Origin: JAAYXU01 sp050942555
GTDB taxonomy: Bacteria; Bacillota; Clostridia; Christensenellales; UMGS416
Length of the DNA: 5,408 bases
Reading direction: 5' to 3'
NCBI GenBank assembly: GCA_050942555.1
Contig: JBMNNN010000143.1
Span: 1 to 5,408, forward strand
The translations under genes were made by a program, and so were the position numbers. A model generated the notes under the pieces. The model saw only the letters and a program-made list of their open reading frames with translations. It was not told the DNA's origin and did not search any database. Below, one piece after another: positions 1-5,254 of the stretch. Positions within the stretch are counted from its first letter, which is position 1. Every line of letters begins with the position of its first letter.

Positions 1-892
1 TAGCGCCCATCTCCCGGACGATCCGGCGAAGCTTGTCCCGGACATCGTCGCGCGAATCCAGCACCTCTACAGCCTGCCGGGCCGTGAGCACGTTCTGCTC
101 GTACAGGTTCGCGAGCCGGGCATCGAGCGCTTTGAAGCTGGGATGCTGCAGTCCCGTCATGCGGCCCAGTATTTCATTGATGACGCCGGGCTCCATGCCC
201 CACACCCGTATCCATTTCCGGTACAGCTCCACCTCGTCCTCGGTGGGCGGCCTGTTGAGATTCCAGCGCTTGAGTATCCGGCGCGCGCCGCCGTATGTCT
301 CCTCGTAGCGCAGCAGATATTCTTCGACTTCAGCGACCGTCGTGAGTTTCTTGTCGGCCCAGGTCCGGGCCGCCTTGTTGATATAGCTGAACGCCACCCT
401 CCTGCCGGCCTTGTCGATACAGTGCTGCACGAGCAGCGGTATGATCTGCTCGGGAAGCCCCAGCACCTCGATCCAGTCGTAGACCATCGAAAACTCTTCG
501 TGCGTCAGCAGCCGTTCCCCGAAAAGCTTCTGAAGGTGCGCATTGAGATCGCGGTAAGGATAGATGGTTTCGCTCATGGCCCCGCGCTGGAACTGCTGCT
601 GGATCTCAAGATACTCTACAGACAGCGGATTTCGGCTGATGACCTCGACGAGTCCCTGCCGCTCCCAGTAGGAGAACGCATTGCCGACCATCTCCTCGGG
701 AAGATCGAGCTGCCGCGCGATCATTGAAAGATCCAGTCCGTTTTCGGGCGGATACAGGCACAGGCGCAGCCCGAACAGGTATACCTTGACGAACTCACCC
801 GGCGCGCGCCCCATGAATTCGTCTATGAACAGGTTGTCCACGGGCGTCGAAAAAAACTGGATGTCGTCCTTTTTAAAACGGATGGTGGGCAT
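1..892 (-). CDS. dnaD: DnaD-family replication protein (helicase-loader component), 3' end cut off by window edge
   Basis: Minus-strand frame open from ATG at 892 to the left edge, giving 297 residues with no stop, so the C-terminus lies outside. Residues 1-110 look like the DnaD N-terminal winged-helix domain, with the typical clostridial stretch EFVKVYLFGLRLC (33-45) and a later helix-turn-helix-like segment (LSMIARQLDL, 55-64). Two DnaD C-terminal (DDBH2) repeats follow: about 125-192, with the signature YINKAARTW (170-178), and about 215-280, where the aromatic position of the signature appears to be Leu (LANLYEQNVLT, 260-270). Two tandem repeats are usual for clostridial DnaD. In Firmicutes these proteins help load the replicative helicase at oriC and in PriA-dependent restart, and the gene often precedes a DnaC/DnaI-type ATPase, which would lie to the left of this window. 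The start is supported by GAGGAG at 898-903, 5 nt upstream. The family is clear; that it is the primary DnaD rather than a paralogue is inference. Confidence 0.9.
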   Translation of the reverse strand, partial: MPTIRFKKDDIQFFSTPVDNLFIDEFMGRAPGEFVKVYLFGLRLCLYPPENGLDLSMIARQLDLPEEMVGNAFSYWERQGLVEVISRNPLSVEYLEIQQQFQRGAMSETIYPYRDLNAHLQKLFGERLLTHEEFSMVYDWIEVLGLPEQIIPLLVQHCIDKAGRRVAFSYINKAARTWADKKLTTVAEVEEYLLRYEETYGGARRILKRWNLNRPPTEDEVELYRKWIRVWGMEPGVINEILGRMTGLQHPSFKALDARLANLYEQNVLTARQAVEVLDSRDDVRDKLRRIVREMGA

Positions 893-920
893 GTTGGCTC
901 CTCTTTGCTTGCTATCGCTT

Positions 921-929
921 AGTGTAGCA
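921..929 (-). promoter_or_regulatory. Candidate extended -10 promoter for dnaD
   Basis: On the minus strand TGC-TACACT forms an extended -10 element (TG-N-TACACT, 4 of 6 to TATAAT), about 28 nt upstream of the dnaD ATG, leaving a leader of about 20 nt that keeps the ribosome site intact. No good -35 hexamer is visible at 17-18 bp. dnaD could instead be read through from the upstream membrane-protein gene, since no terminator separates them. Confidence 0.3.
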
Positions 930-930
930 T

Positions 931-966
931 AACGGCGGGTAAAAGGAAAGTTCGCGGGCCGCCGTT
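931..966. repeat. 8-bp inverted repeat upstream of dnaD
   Basis: AACGGCGG (931-938) and CCGCCGTT (959-966) are perfect inverted arms separated by 20 bp. On the minus strand the structure lies just upstream of the candidate dnaD -10 and covers where a -35 would be. No T-run follows on the minus strand, so it is a poor terminator for the upstream gene; on the plus strand the right arm runs into a T tract (965-969), but no plus-strand gene is seen. Role unknown: operator, mRNA structure or chance. Confidence 0.4.
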
Positions 967-987
967 TTTGGGCTGCAGTCGCGGCTT

Positions 988-1281
988 TCAGGCGGTGGAG
1001 CGATCGCTTTCCCGCGCGGTGCGCTGTATACGGCTGTTACGCGCATACAGCAGCACATCGGCGCTGACCATGACGAAGTTGAGCGCATAGAAATAAAATA
1101 CGTAGGTGATCGCGCCCCCCACGAGCTTGGATGCGATGCCGCAGCCGTACCCAAAGAGTATGAATAATAGGAACGGGAGACTTTTTCCCCGGGTTGTCCG
1201 GGATCGCCAGGACTTTATGATGGAAAGCGGCCACGACACGCCGAAGCTGACCACCATCAGGGTTTCCAAAATCTCGCTCAC
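988..1281 (-). CDS. Small three-helix membrane protein, PQ-loop/SemiSWEET-like
   Basis: A 97-residue protein starting at GTG 1281. This start is chosen because AAGGAG (1291-1296) lies 9 nt upstream; an in-frame upstream ATG at 1344 has no ribosome site, lies inside the promoter and would add a polar, unlikely N-terminus. Three hydrophobic segments are seen (about residues 4-22, 35-54 and 58-79) and a basic tail (RNSRIQRTARESDR). The stretch around TM1 and the following loop, SWPLSIIKSWRSRTTRGKSL (16-35), resembles the PQ-loop pattern (Pro in TM1, basic loop with T-x-G-x-S, then TM2), but has WP where PQ is usual. Three helices match the half-transporter size of SemiSWEET proteins. I recall close relatives only as uncharacterised conserved membrane proteins of anaerobes, so a transport role is inference. 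The gene has its own strong promoter; no terminator is evident before dnaD. Confidence 0.8.
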   Translation of the reverse strand: MSEILETLMVVSFGVSWPLSIIKSWRSRTTRGKSLPFLLFILFGYGCGIASKLVGGAITYVFYFYALNFVMVSADVLLYARNSRIQRTARESDRSTA

Positions 1282-1312
1282 AACCGATTTCTCCTTACGT
1301 CTCGAGTTTGTT

Positions 1313-1347
1313 CCATTGTAACGCAGCGGCGATGCGTTGTCCAATGG
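1313..1347. repeat. Bipartite inverted repeat covering the PQ-loop gene promoter
   Basis: Inner arms AACGCA (1320-1325) and TGCGTT (1333-1338) flank a 7-nt centre within the promoter spacer. Outer arms CCATTG (1313-1318) and CAATGG (1342-1347) overlap the -10 and -35 hexamers. Twelve base pairs can form, with 1 nt unpaired on one side and 3 nt on the other. Such placement would suit a repressor operator, but no regulator is identified. Confidence 0.5.
1315..1343 (-). promoter_or_regulatory. Sigma-A promoter of the PQ-loop-like gene
   Basis: On the minus strand, -35 TGGACA (1338-1343), spacer of 17 bp (1321-1337), -10 TACAAT (1315-1320). Both hexamers match consensus at 5 of 6 positions. The predicted start near 1308 gives a leader of about 27 nt carrying AAGGAG. 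An inverted repeat covers the whole element (separate entry). Confidence 0.75.
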
Positions 1348-1362
1348 GAACTTAAGAAACAG

Positions 1363-1387
1363 AAAAGCCCGAACGGGTCGGGCTTTT
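1363..1387 (-). terminator. Rho-independent terminator after the DUF4489-like gene (symmetrical)
   Basis: Perfect 10-bp stem AAAAGCCCGA / TCGGGCTTTT with a 5-nt loop, starting 13 nt beyond the stop codon at 1401. The minus-strand transcript ends in TTTTCTGTTTC. The A/T ends of the stem make it usable in both directions. It isolates the upstream unit from the PQ-loop gene promoter, whose -35 begins about 20 bp further on. Confidence 0.9.
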
Positions 1388-1400
1388 CGGGCGATTGGCG

Positions 1401-2008
1401 TCAGTCGCAGTCGCAGGTGAGCCCCTGCGCGATCGCGGTCAATACGGGCTTGACGACGCGGAGGTACTCGAATTCGCCTTCGAAATCCTTTCCCCTGACG
1501 GTCATCCTGTATTCACAGCAGCCGGGACAGGCTCTGTCGCAGAAGGTTACGGTGAAGGGTTCGCTCAGTTCGATTTCCAGTTCATCGATACATCCGTCTT
1601 CGACGTCGTACTCCTTGAGCAGCTTCCAGGACTGGACGATCTGCTTGTCGCCATTGCAGATCCTCTCGAGCTCAAAGAGGAGCTCGACCTCCACCTCGTG
1701 CTCGTCGCCGCTTTCGTCCTCTGCCTCAAACTGCACAAGGCTGGAGAACTCGATCTTCACGATGGGCCTGCACAGGCGGCTGGTATCTACGATGACGCTG
1801 TCCAGTACAAACTTCTGGTCGCACTCGACCTGGCCGTCGTCGATTTCGAATATCGCGTCCTGGGGATTATGGCCGCACTCGAGGAATATCTTGTCCTTTT
1901 GCTTCTTGCCGAAAGCATAGCCGTACTCTTTTTCCTTCCGGTTCGCATAGTCCGTCCGGTATCCTGCTTCTCGACATAGTAGTAATTCCCGGTCTTCTTG
2001 TTATCCAT
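1401..2008 (-). CDS. DUF4489-like cysteine-rich protein, reading frame broken by one base
   Basis: ATG at 2008 (GGGGTG six nt upstream) opens a frame that stops at 1787. A second minus-strand frame, open from a TAA at 2001-2003 to the stop at 1401, carries the conserved body but has no ATG/GTG/TTG start before its middle. Joining the frames needs one missing base or a -1 slip; 608 nt plus one gives 203 codons, a protein of about 202 residues. The joined body has ILECG-like, VIVDTSRLCRPIVKIEFSS, an F-L-R-C segment, FCDRACPGCCEYRMTV and a PVLTAIAQ-like C-terminal stretch, in the order I know for clostridial DUF4489 proteins; it ends LTCDCD. Function unknown. A GTG at 1760 could start a 119-residue piece, but has no good ribosome site and would lose the conserved VDTSRLCRPI region. 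The break lies between about 2001 and 1790, probably near 1928-1960: AAAAAG (1928-1933) is one possible slip point, and indel during evolution or assembly is equally likely. Own terminator downstream. Confidence 0.7.
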
Positions 2009-2060
2009 AATTGGCACCCCAATTTATTACAAAGATATGAGATTGTCCATCTCGCTATAT

Positions 2061-2090
2061 TAGTATGCCGCACCCGCAGGAACGGTACTT
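2061..2090 (-). promoter_or_regulatory. Weak candidate sigma-G promoter for the DUF4489-like gene
   Basis: CATACTA (2061-2067, minus strand) is a full match to the sigma-G -10 pattern CATnHTA. At 18 bp spacing the -35 is AAGTA, only 3 of 5 to GHATR. The predicted start leaves about 46 nt of leader. A sigma-A alternative, TGGACA-17-TAAATT nearer the gene, would start transcription inside the ribosome site and looks less likely. Low confidence. Confidence 0.25.
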
Positions 2091-2141
2091 ATGCGCTAAC
2101 AGATGGGAATGAACGGGAGCACGATCCTTTGCAGCCGACAA

Positions 2142-2169
2142 TATAAAAAGCTCCCCGGGGCGGGGGAGC
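2142..2169 (-). terminator. Rho-independent terminator of the zinc-ribbon gene
   Basis: Read on the minus strand, GCTCCCC (2169-2163), 6-nt loop, GGGGAGC (2156-2150), then TTTTTATA (2149-2142). It lies about 21 nt after the stop at 2191. GC-rich 7-bp stem and T-run make it convincing. Confidence 0.9.
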
Positions 2170-2190
2170 GGGAGCATCGCAGTATGATAA

Positions 2191-2688
2191 CTAGTATAGT
2201 TGGAACAGGGACGCGAACCAGTCTGCGATCATGCCGCCCATGCTCGCGACCAGCGCGACGCTGACGATGAGTACAACGAACATGATGCCAAGGGAAATCG
2301 CCATAAGAATCAGTATTGCCCGCGCGTAGTTTCTCCGGTTCAGGTTGACGTCCGAGCTGAATGCCCAAACAAAGAGCATCACAATGTTGACGATCGGAAT
2401 CGCCAAGAGCAGCAACATTCCGATATACTGGCCTGTCCGCAGCGGCGCGCTCAGGTCGTCGTGCCGGGGCGGCGGCGCGCCGTATCCCTGCGCGGGCGGA
2501 GGCTGCATGGGAAGCGACTGAGCGGGCGGCGTGCCGGCTGTCGATCCATACTGGCGCGGAGGAGCGCTTTCGCCAGCGGGGGGCGGGGGAGGCGGCGGGG
2601 CAGGGGAGTCTTGCGAGATGCGGGTTCCGCACGAGGGGCAGAACCGCATGCCAGCAGGCAGTTCTTTTCCGCAGTTTTCGCAATGCAT
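2191..2688 (-). CDS. Zinc-ribbon membrane protein with proline-rich linker and two transmembrane helices
   Basis: A 165-residue protein from ATG 2688, chosen because AAGGAGG (2697-2703) lies 8 nt upstream and the protein then begins directly with a zinc ribbon. The ribbon is MHCENCGKELPAGMRFCPSC (1-20), with Cys 3, 6, 17 and 20 as two CxxC knuckles. Residues 29-75 are rich in Pro, Ala, Gly and Gln, including a run of eight prolines, and look disordered. Two hydrophobic helices follow (about 88-110 and 123-150) around a short polar turn SSDVNLNRRN (111-120), then a short tail WFASLFQLY. This arrangement, soluble zinc ribbon plus flexible linker plus helical hairpin, is common among uncharacterised Firmicutes proteins; the helices contain AIPIVNIVMLFVWAF, which I associate with that group. 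The ribbon is predicted to be cytosolic and may bind a partner protein; function is unknown. Monocistronic, with its own promoter and terminator. Confidence 0.88.
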   Translation of the reverse strand: MHCENCGKELPAGMRFCPSCGTRISQDSPAPPPPPPPAGESAPPRQYGSTAGTPPAQSLPMQPPPAQGYGAPPPRHDDLSAPLRTGQYIGMLLLLAIPIVNIVMLFVWAFSSDVNLNRRNYARAILILMAISLGIMFVVLIVSVALVASMGGMIADWFASLFQLY

Positions 2689-2785
2689 GATCGGATCCTC
2701 CTTTTTCCGGGCGTACCAGGTAACAGCGCAGCGTGACGATGGAAATAAATAAATTACCGCCGCTGAACGCCGACATTTCCCAACC

Positions 2786-2814
2786 ATTATATACCAAAGC
2801 GCGGTGTATGCCAA
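2786..2814 (-). promoter_or_regulatory. Sigma-A promoter of the zinc-ribbon gene
   Basis: On the minus strand, -35 TTGGCA (2809-2814), 17-bp spacer, -10 TATAAT (2786-2791): one mismatch in -35 and a perfect -10. The predicted start near 2779 gives a leader of about 90 nt. It sits about 34 bp beyond the spoVT terminator, so the gene is transcribed independently of spoVT. Confidence 0.85.
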
Positions 2815-2842
2815 TAGAAACATGAAAGGATTAAATATTATC

Positions 2843-2870
2843 ACAATAAAAACGGCCCTGTCGGGCCGTT
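2843..2870 (-). terminator. Rho-independent terminator of spoVT
   Basis: Minus strand: AACGGCCC, 4-nt loop GACA, GGGCCGTT, followed by TTTATTGT. The 8-bp GC-rich stem (2851-2858 and 2863-2870) begins 14 nt after the spoVT stop codon. Confidence 0.92.
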
Positions 2871-2884
2871 CTGTCGGGATGCCG

Positions 2885-3442
2885 CTACTGCTCCATCTGC
2901 TTGCCTATGAAGCTGGCAGCCGTCTGGCAAACCTTCATTTCGGTTTCAGCCATCGTCGCGTCCGGCTCTTTGTCCACCAGTATGACCGAACCAATCGGCT
3001 CGCCTTCGGCCACGATGGGCACAATGGTCTGGCAGGTGTATTCGCTTCCGTTTTCATCGTCGCTGGTGATGGGAATGGGCTGGCCGCTGCTCTGGTTACT
3101 GATCTGCAAACCGCGGCGCTCGCTCATCACGCTTTCGATCTGGGGGCTGATGGGCCGGTCCATGAAATCCTTGCGGGATCCGCCGGCCACCGCGATGATC
3201 GCGTCGCGGTCGGTGATGCACGCGATGTGTCCTACGGTCCGGTGCAGGCTTTCGGCGAACTGGCGCGCGAATTCGCCCATTTCCCCGATCGGCGAATATT
3301 TCTTGAGGATTACCTCGCCGTCGCGGTCGGTAAATATTTCCAGGGGGTCGCCCTCCCGTATCCGCAGAGTCCTCCGGATTTCCTTAGGAATGACAACCCG
3401 ACCCAGCTCATCTATTCTTCGGACGATTCCTGTTGCTTTCAT
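2885..3442 (-). CDS. spoVT: Stage V sporulation protein T, AbrB-type transcription factor
   Basis: A 185-residue protein from ATG 3442 with AAGGAG (3454-3459) 11 nt upstream. Residues 1-50 are the AbrB/SpoVT swapped-hairpin DNA-binding domain, with MKATGIVRRIDELGRVVIPK (1-20) and EIRRTLRIREGDPLEIF (21-37) almost as in known SpoVT. Residues about 56-183 are the GAF-like sensory domain, with VGHIACITDRDAIIAVAGG (70-88) and PIVAEGEPIGSVILVDKE (142-159). Length agrees with Bacillus subtilis SpoVT (about 178). SpoVT forms a tetramer and tunes sigma-G-dependent genes in the forespore, activating some and repressing others, which affects spore coat/cortex and germination properties. It is a dependable marker of an endospore-former. 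Here it stands alone, with a sigma-G-like promoter upstream and a clean terminator, not next to mfd or spoVB as in Bacillus. Confidence 0.97.
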   Translation of the reverse strand: MKATGIVRRIDELGRVVIPKEIRRTLRIREGDPLEIFTDRDGEVILKKYSPIGEMGEFARQFAESLHRTVGHIACITDRDAIIAVAGGSRKDFMDRPISPQIESVMSERRGLQISNQSSGQPIPITSDDENGSEYTCQTIVPIVAEGEPIGSVILVDKEPDATMAETEMKVCQTAASFIGKQMEQ

Positions 3443-3491
3443 AGCGGATTTCTCTCCTTTGCTGTTTTCTCCTATTGATGTCAGGCGCTTT

Positions 3492-3520
3492 TAGTTTCTG
3501 TAATCGCAATACTTTTATTC
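3492..3520 (-). promoter_or_regulatory. Candidate sigma-G (or sigma-F) promoter of spoVT
   Basis: Minus strand -35 GAATA (3516-3520) fits GHATR fully. After 17 bp comes GAAACTA (3492-3498), which agrees with the sigma-G -10 CATnHTA at four of six defined positions and, with the preceding bases, with most of the sigma-F-type pattern ending RAnAMTW. Predicted start near 3485, leader about 42 nt. spoVT is known to be a forespore sigma-G gene in Bacillus, which supports the call. No sigma-A promoter is evident. Confidence 0.55.
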
Positions 3521-3965
3521 AAATGCACGAACGGGCTTCGTTGCCCGGAACCGCATATTCCCGGCAATATCGGCTTATTTTGTGAAAGGTATTTGTTTCC
3601 TCTGGTTGTACCAACATATTCCGGGCCGACGATTCTTAACCCCGGCGCGAAACTGCCGATATCGTTGATGGGCGGAGTGTGCATCCGGAGTTTCGCGCAT
3701 GGTGATGTATATATGCTTTTACGCCTGTAATAACAAGCGTTTACGTACACGTAGCTGATATGGAGATGGGTGAAACGCGCGAAACAGGCCCGGTCCGACA
3801 TCGAATATCCTGGGCGGGGGGCGATGCAAAAGCGGGATGCGGAGACTTGCGCCTTTATCCTGACATCCAGATATATGAGACATTTTGTGTTGTATAGTGC
3901 GTACAGATGGTATGAAAAATGCTTCTTGTGCAGGCAAGGTTAGCGTGAGTTCGTGGCAGTATCCT
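3521..3965. other. Gene-free stretch with inverted repeats, upstream of spoVT
   Basis: No convincing coding region on either strand: the open frames have no ribosome site or recognisable protein pattern. Structures seen: a hairpin CGGGC-6-GCCCG (3532-3547); a hairpin at 3551-3573 pairing CCG(C)ATATT with AATATCGG; a 10-bp perfect inverted repeat GCGCGAAACT (3645-3654) / AGTTTCGCGC (3689-3698) with 34 nt between; and a bulged stem at 3947-3974 over the stop codon of the 2H phosphoesterase gene. The 9-mer GCGCGAAAC occurs at 3645-3653, at 3777-3785, and inverted at 3690-3698. There is no clear terminator with a T-run for the HD/2H operon. No known riboswitch, tRNA or small RNA is recognised. 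Confidence 0.5.
3645..3698. repeat. 10-bp inverted repeat (GCGCGAAACT)
   Basis: Perfect arms at 3645-3654 and 3689-3698 with 34 bp between. A third copy of the first nine bases lies at 3777-3785 in direct orientation. It could be a stem in an RNA or a protein-binding pair; nothing in the sequence decides which. Confidence 0.5.
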
Positions 3966-4517
3966 TCACGACTCTCCATTCTCCCGCCCGGAACCTCCCA
4001 GCGGATACTCGCCGGTTACGACTACCGGCCGGAACTTCACAACGCCCAGCGAAAGGCATAACGCGGTAAACGGCGTAAATATGCGGGATGCGGCGCGGTG
4101 GATTATCCGGACGCACCGGTCATCAAGCCCCATCGCCACGGTCGTGTGGGGCACCCATTTTCCCGGTAGATAGAGGGGCCAGACACGGCTCGTGAGCGAC
4201 CCGAGCGCAGCCATCGTATCGCGATACACAGCCTCGAGCGCCCCGGAGGCAAGCGGGGTCAGGTAGAGCACCCCGCTGTCCGGAAATGCGCTGAGCCCCT
4301 TGAATGTCAGCGTAAAGGGCGCTGTTCGCGCAGACAGACCGCTGACGCGCTCCTCCAGCGTCCCGTCCTGGCCGTCCAGCACCGCCAGCGACAGGTGGGG
4401 CCTGCTCGCCCCGTCGTAGAGCACCGCGTCCGATTCCGGGGTCCGGAGACAGTCCCAAAGCGAACGGATCCGCCCCTCGCTATGATCGTCGAAAAAAAGA
4501 ATTACCGCCCAGGCCAT
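3966..4517 (-). CDS. 2'-5' RNA ligase / 2H phosphoesterase family protein
   Basis: A 183-residue protein from ATG 4517, preceded by a purine-rich AGGAGGAGG ribosome site ending about 4 nt upstream; the frame extends 24 codons further up, but those overlap the end of the HD gene and lack a better site. It has the two H-x-[ST]-x motifs that define 2H phosphoesterases: HLSL with His41 (after SRP) and HTTV with His124 (in WVPHTTVAMG, 121-130), 83 residues apart. Strand-like segments FTLTFKGLSAF (68-78) and GVLYLTPL (82-89) lie between, as in the LigT/ThpR fold. Family members hydrolyse cyclic phosphates or 2'-5' linkages at RNA or nucleotide ends; the substrate here is unknown. It follows the HD gene by 25 nt in the same operon, suggesting linked nucleotide or RNA-end chemistry. 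The final residues (GRENGES) are polar and probably flexible. Confidence 0.88.
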   Translation of the reverse strand: MAWAVILFFDDHSEGRIRSLWDCLRTPESDAVLYDGASRPHLSLAVLDGQDGTLEERVSGLSARTAPFTLTFKGLSAFPDSGVLYLTPLASGALEAVYRDTMAALGSLTSRVWPLYLPGKWVPHTTVAMGLDDRCVRIIHRAASRIFTPFTALCLSLGVVKFRPVVVTGEYPLGGSGRENGES

Positions 4518-4542
4518 GCCGCCTCCTCCTGCCCGCCGCTCT

Positions 4543-5217
4543 TTACCAGAGCTGATCCTCCAGCGTATCGAAGAAAGCGCGCTGTACACTGATCCGCTGC
4601 CGCGCCAGCCTTCTGGATTCGTCGAAATAGAACCAGTCCGAGCGATACAGCGCCGGACGCCGATCCAGCAGCAGCGGCGCGATTTCGCGGATCGTCAGCT
4701 GGTGCTCGGGAAAGGACGGATTGTCCCTGAGACTTCCGATGAAGTCGCGGGCCATGTGGCACATGAAGAAATTGATGAACCCCATCGGCCCGTACCGGGC
4801 CAGGTGGTCGGCGTCCCACAGCAGGCGGGCCGTAGCGGCTTCGGGGGGAATATCCATCACCCGGCGCGTATGCAGCTCAACGGCCTGGCATACGTCCGGG
4901 ATCTTGTAGGCGGGAAAGCCCAACGCCATCAGATTTTGCCGCGCCCATTTGGCGGCCTTCTCTCCGTGCTGGGCGCCCTGAAACTGGGGCTGAAAGCGGT
5001 CGTGGATCCATACCGCCGCGATTACCGCTTCCTCGTCGCCCTTCTCCACCGCCATGATCCGGCGTGCGTCCCGCTCCACCTGGCGGATGTGCTCGAGCCG
5101 GAAATTATAATAGGGCGCGTTTCCTTCCGGGGTGGGCCAGAACTGGATGGCAGCCTCCTGCGTAATCTCTTCCGCCTGCTGCTTAAGCTCGATATACCAG
5201 GCGAACCTCTCGATCAT
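4543..5217 (-). CDS. HD-domain phosphohydrolase, uncharacterised
   Basis: A 224-residue protein from ATG 5217, preferred because AGGAG (5224-5228) lies 6 nt upstream; the in-frame ATG at 5238 would add seven residues but has no good ribosome site. Metal-binding residues of the HD superfamily are visible: His43 (NFRLEHIRQVERDAR), His72-Asp73 (AAVWIHDRF) and Asp135/Asp137 (LLWDADHLARYG), with His84 and His116 as further candidates. The layout is similar to small YpgQ/YedJ-type HD hydrolases, which act on nucleotides or phosphate esters, but the identity is loose and the substrate is unknown. The C-terminal third (FFMCHMARDFIGSL onward) is helical and Arg-rich and not typical of any subgroup I can name. 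First gene of an operon with the 2H phosphoesterase, driven by a strong promoter with two dyads. Confidence 0.85.
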   Translation of the reverse strand: MIERFAWYIELKQQAEEITQEAAIQFWPTPEGNAPYYNFRLEHIRQVERDARRIMAVEKGDEEAVIAAVWIHDRFQPQFQGAQHGEKAAKWARQNLMALGFPAYKIPDVCQAVELHTRRVMDIPPEAATARLLWDADHLARYGPMGFINFFMCHMARDFIGSLRDNPSFPEHQLTIREIAPLLLDRRPALYRSDWFYFDESRRLARQRISVQRAFFDTLEDQLW

Positions 5218-5254
5218 CAGCAACTCCTGCGACACCATATCTTGTCCGAACCAT

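Noticed and set aside
143..727. Long plus-strand open frame opposite dnaD
   Set aside because: It is antisense to a clear DnaD coding frame, has no ribosome site, and its open length is explained by the codon use of the minus-strand gene.
1395..1979. Plus-strand open frame of 194 codons opposite the DUF4489-like gene
   Set aside because: The hydrophobic/acidic translation is a shadow of the minus-strand cysteine-rich gene; it overlaps that gene's stop and terminator side and has no family pattern.
2096..2797. Minus-strand 233-codon frame overlapping the zinc-ribbon gene
   Set aside because: Arg/Pro/Ala-rich out-of-frame reading of a GC-rich gene; the overlapped frame has the CxxC ribbon, the helices and the AAGGAGG site.
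2804..3478. Plus-strand frames opposite spoVT
   Set aside because: SpoVT is unmistakable on the minus strand across this span; the plus frames run through its terminator and promoter.
3481..3801. Minus-strand 106-codon frame upstream of spoVT
   Set aside because: It overlaps the spoVT promoter, has no ribosome site and shows no protein-like pattern.
3760..3897. Plus-strand 45-codon small frame in the gap
   Set aside because: No Shine-Dalgarno, no promoter, and no hydrophobic or other functional pattern.
3920..3965. Possible terminator of the HD/2H operon
   Set aside because: A TTTTT run exists on the minus strand, but only a 4-bp stem (CTTG/CAAG) precedes it, with extra bases between; too weak to call.
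3719..3979. Minus-strand 86-codon frame whose ATG overlaps the 2H phosphoesterase stop
   Set aside because: The overlap resembles translational coupling, but the GGGAG site is too close to the ATG, the residue make-up is random-looking and no family is recognised. It cannot be fully excluded.
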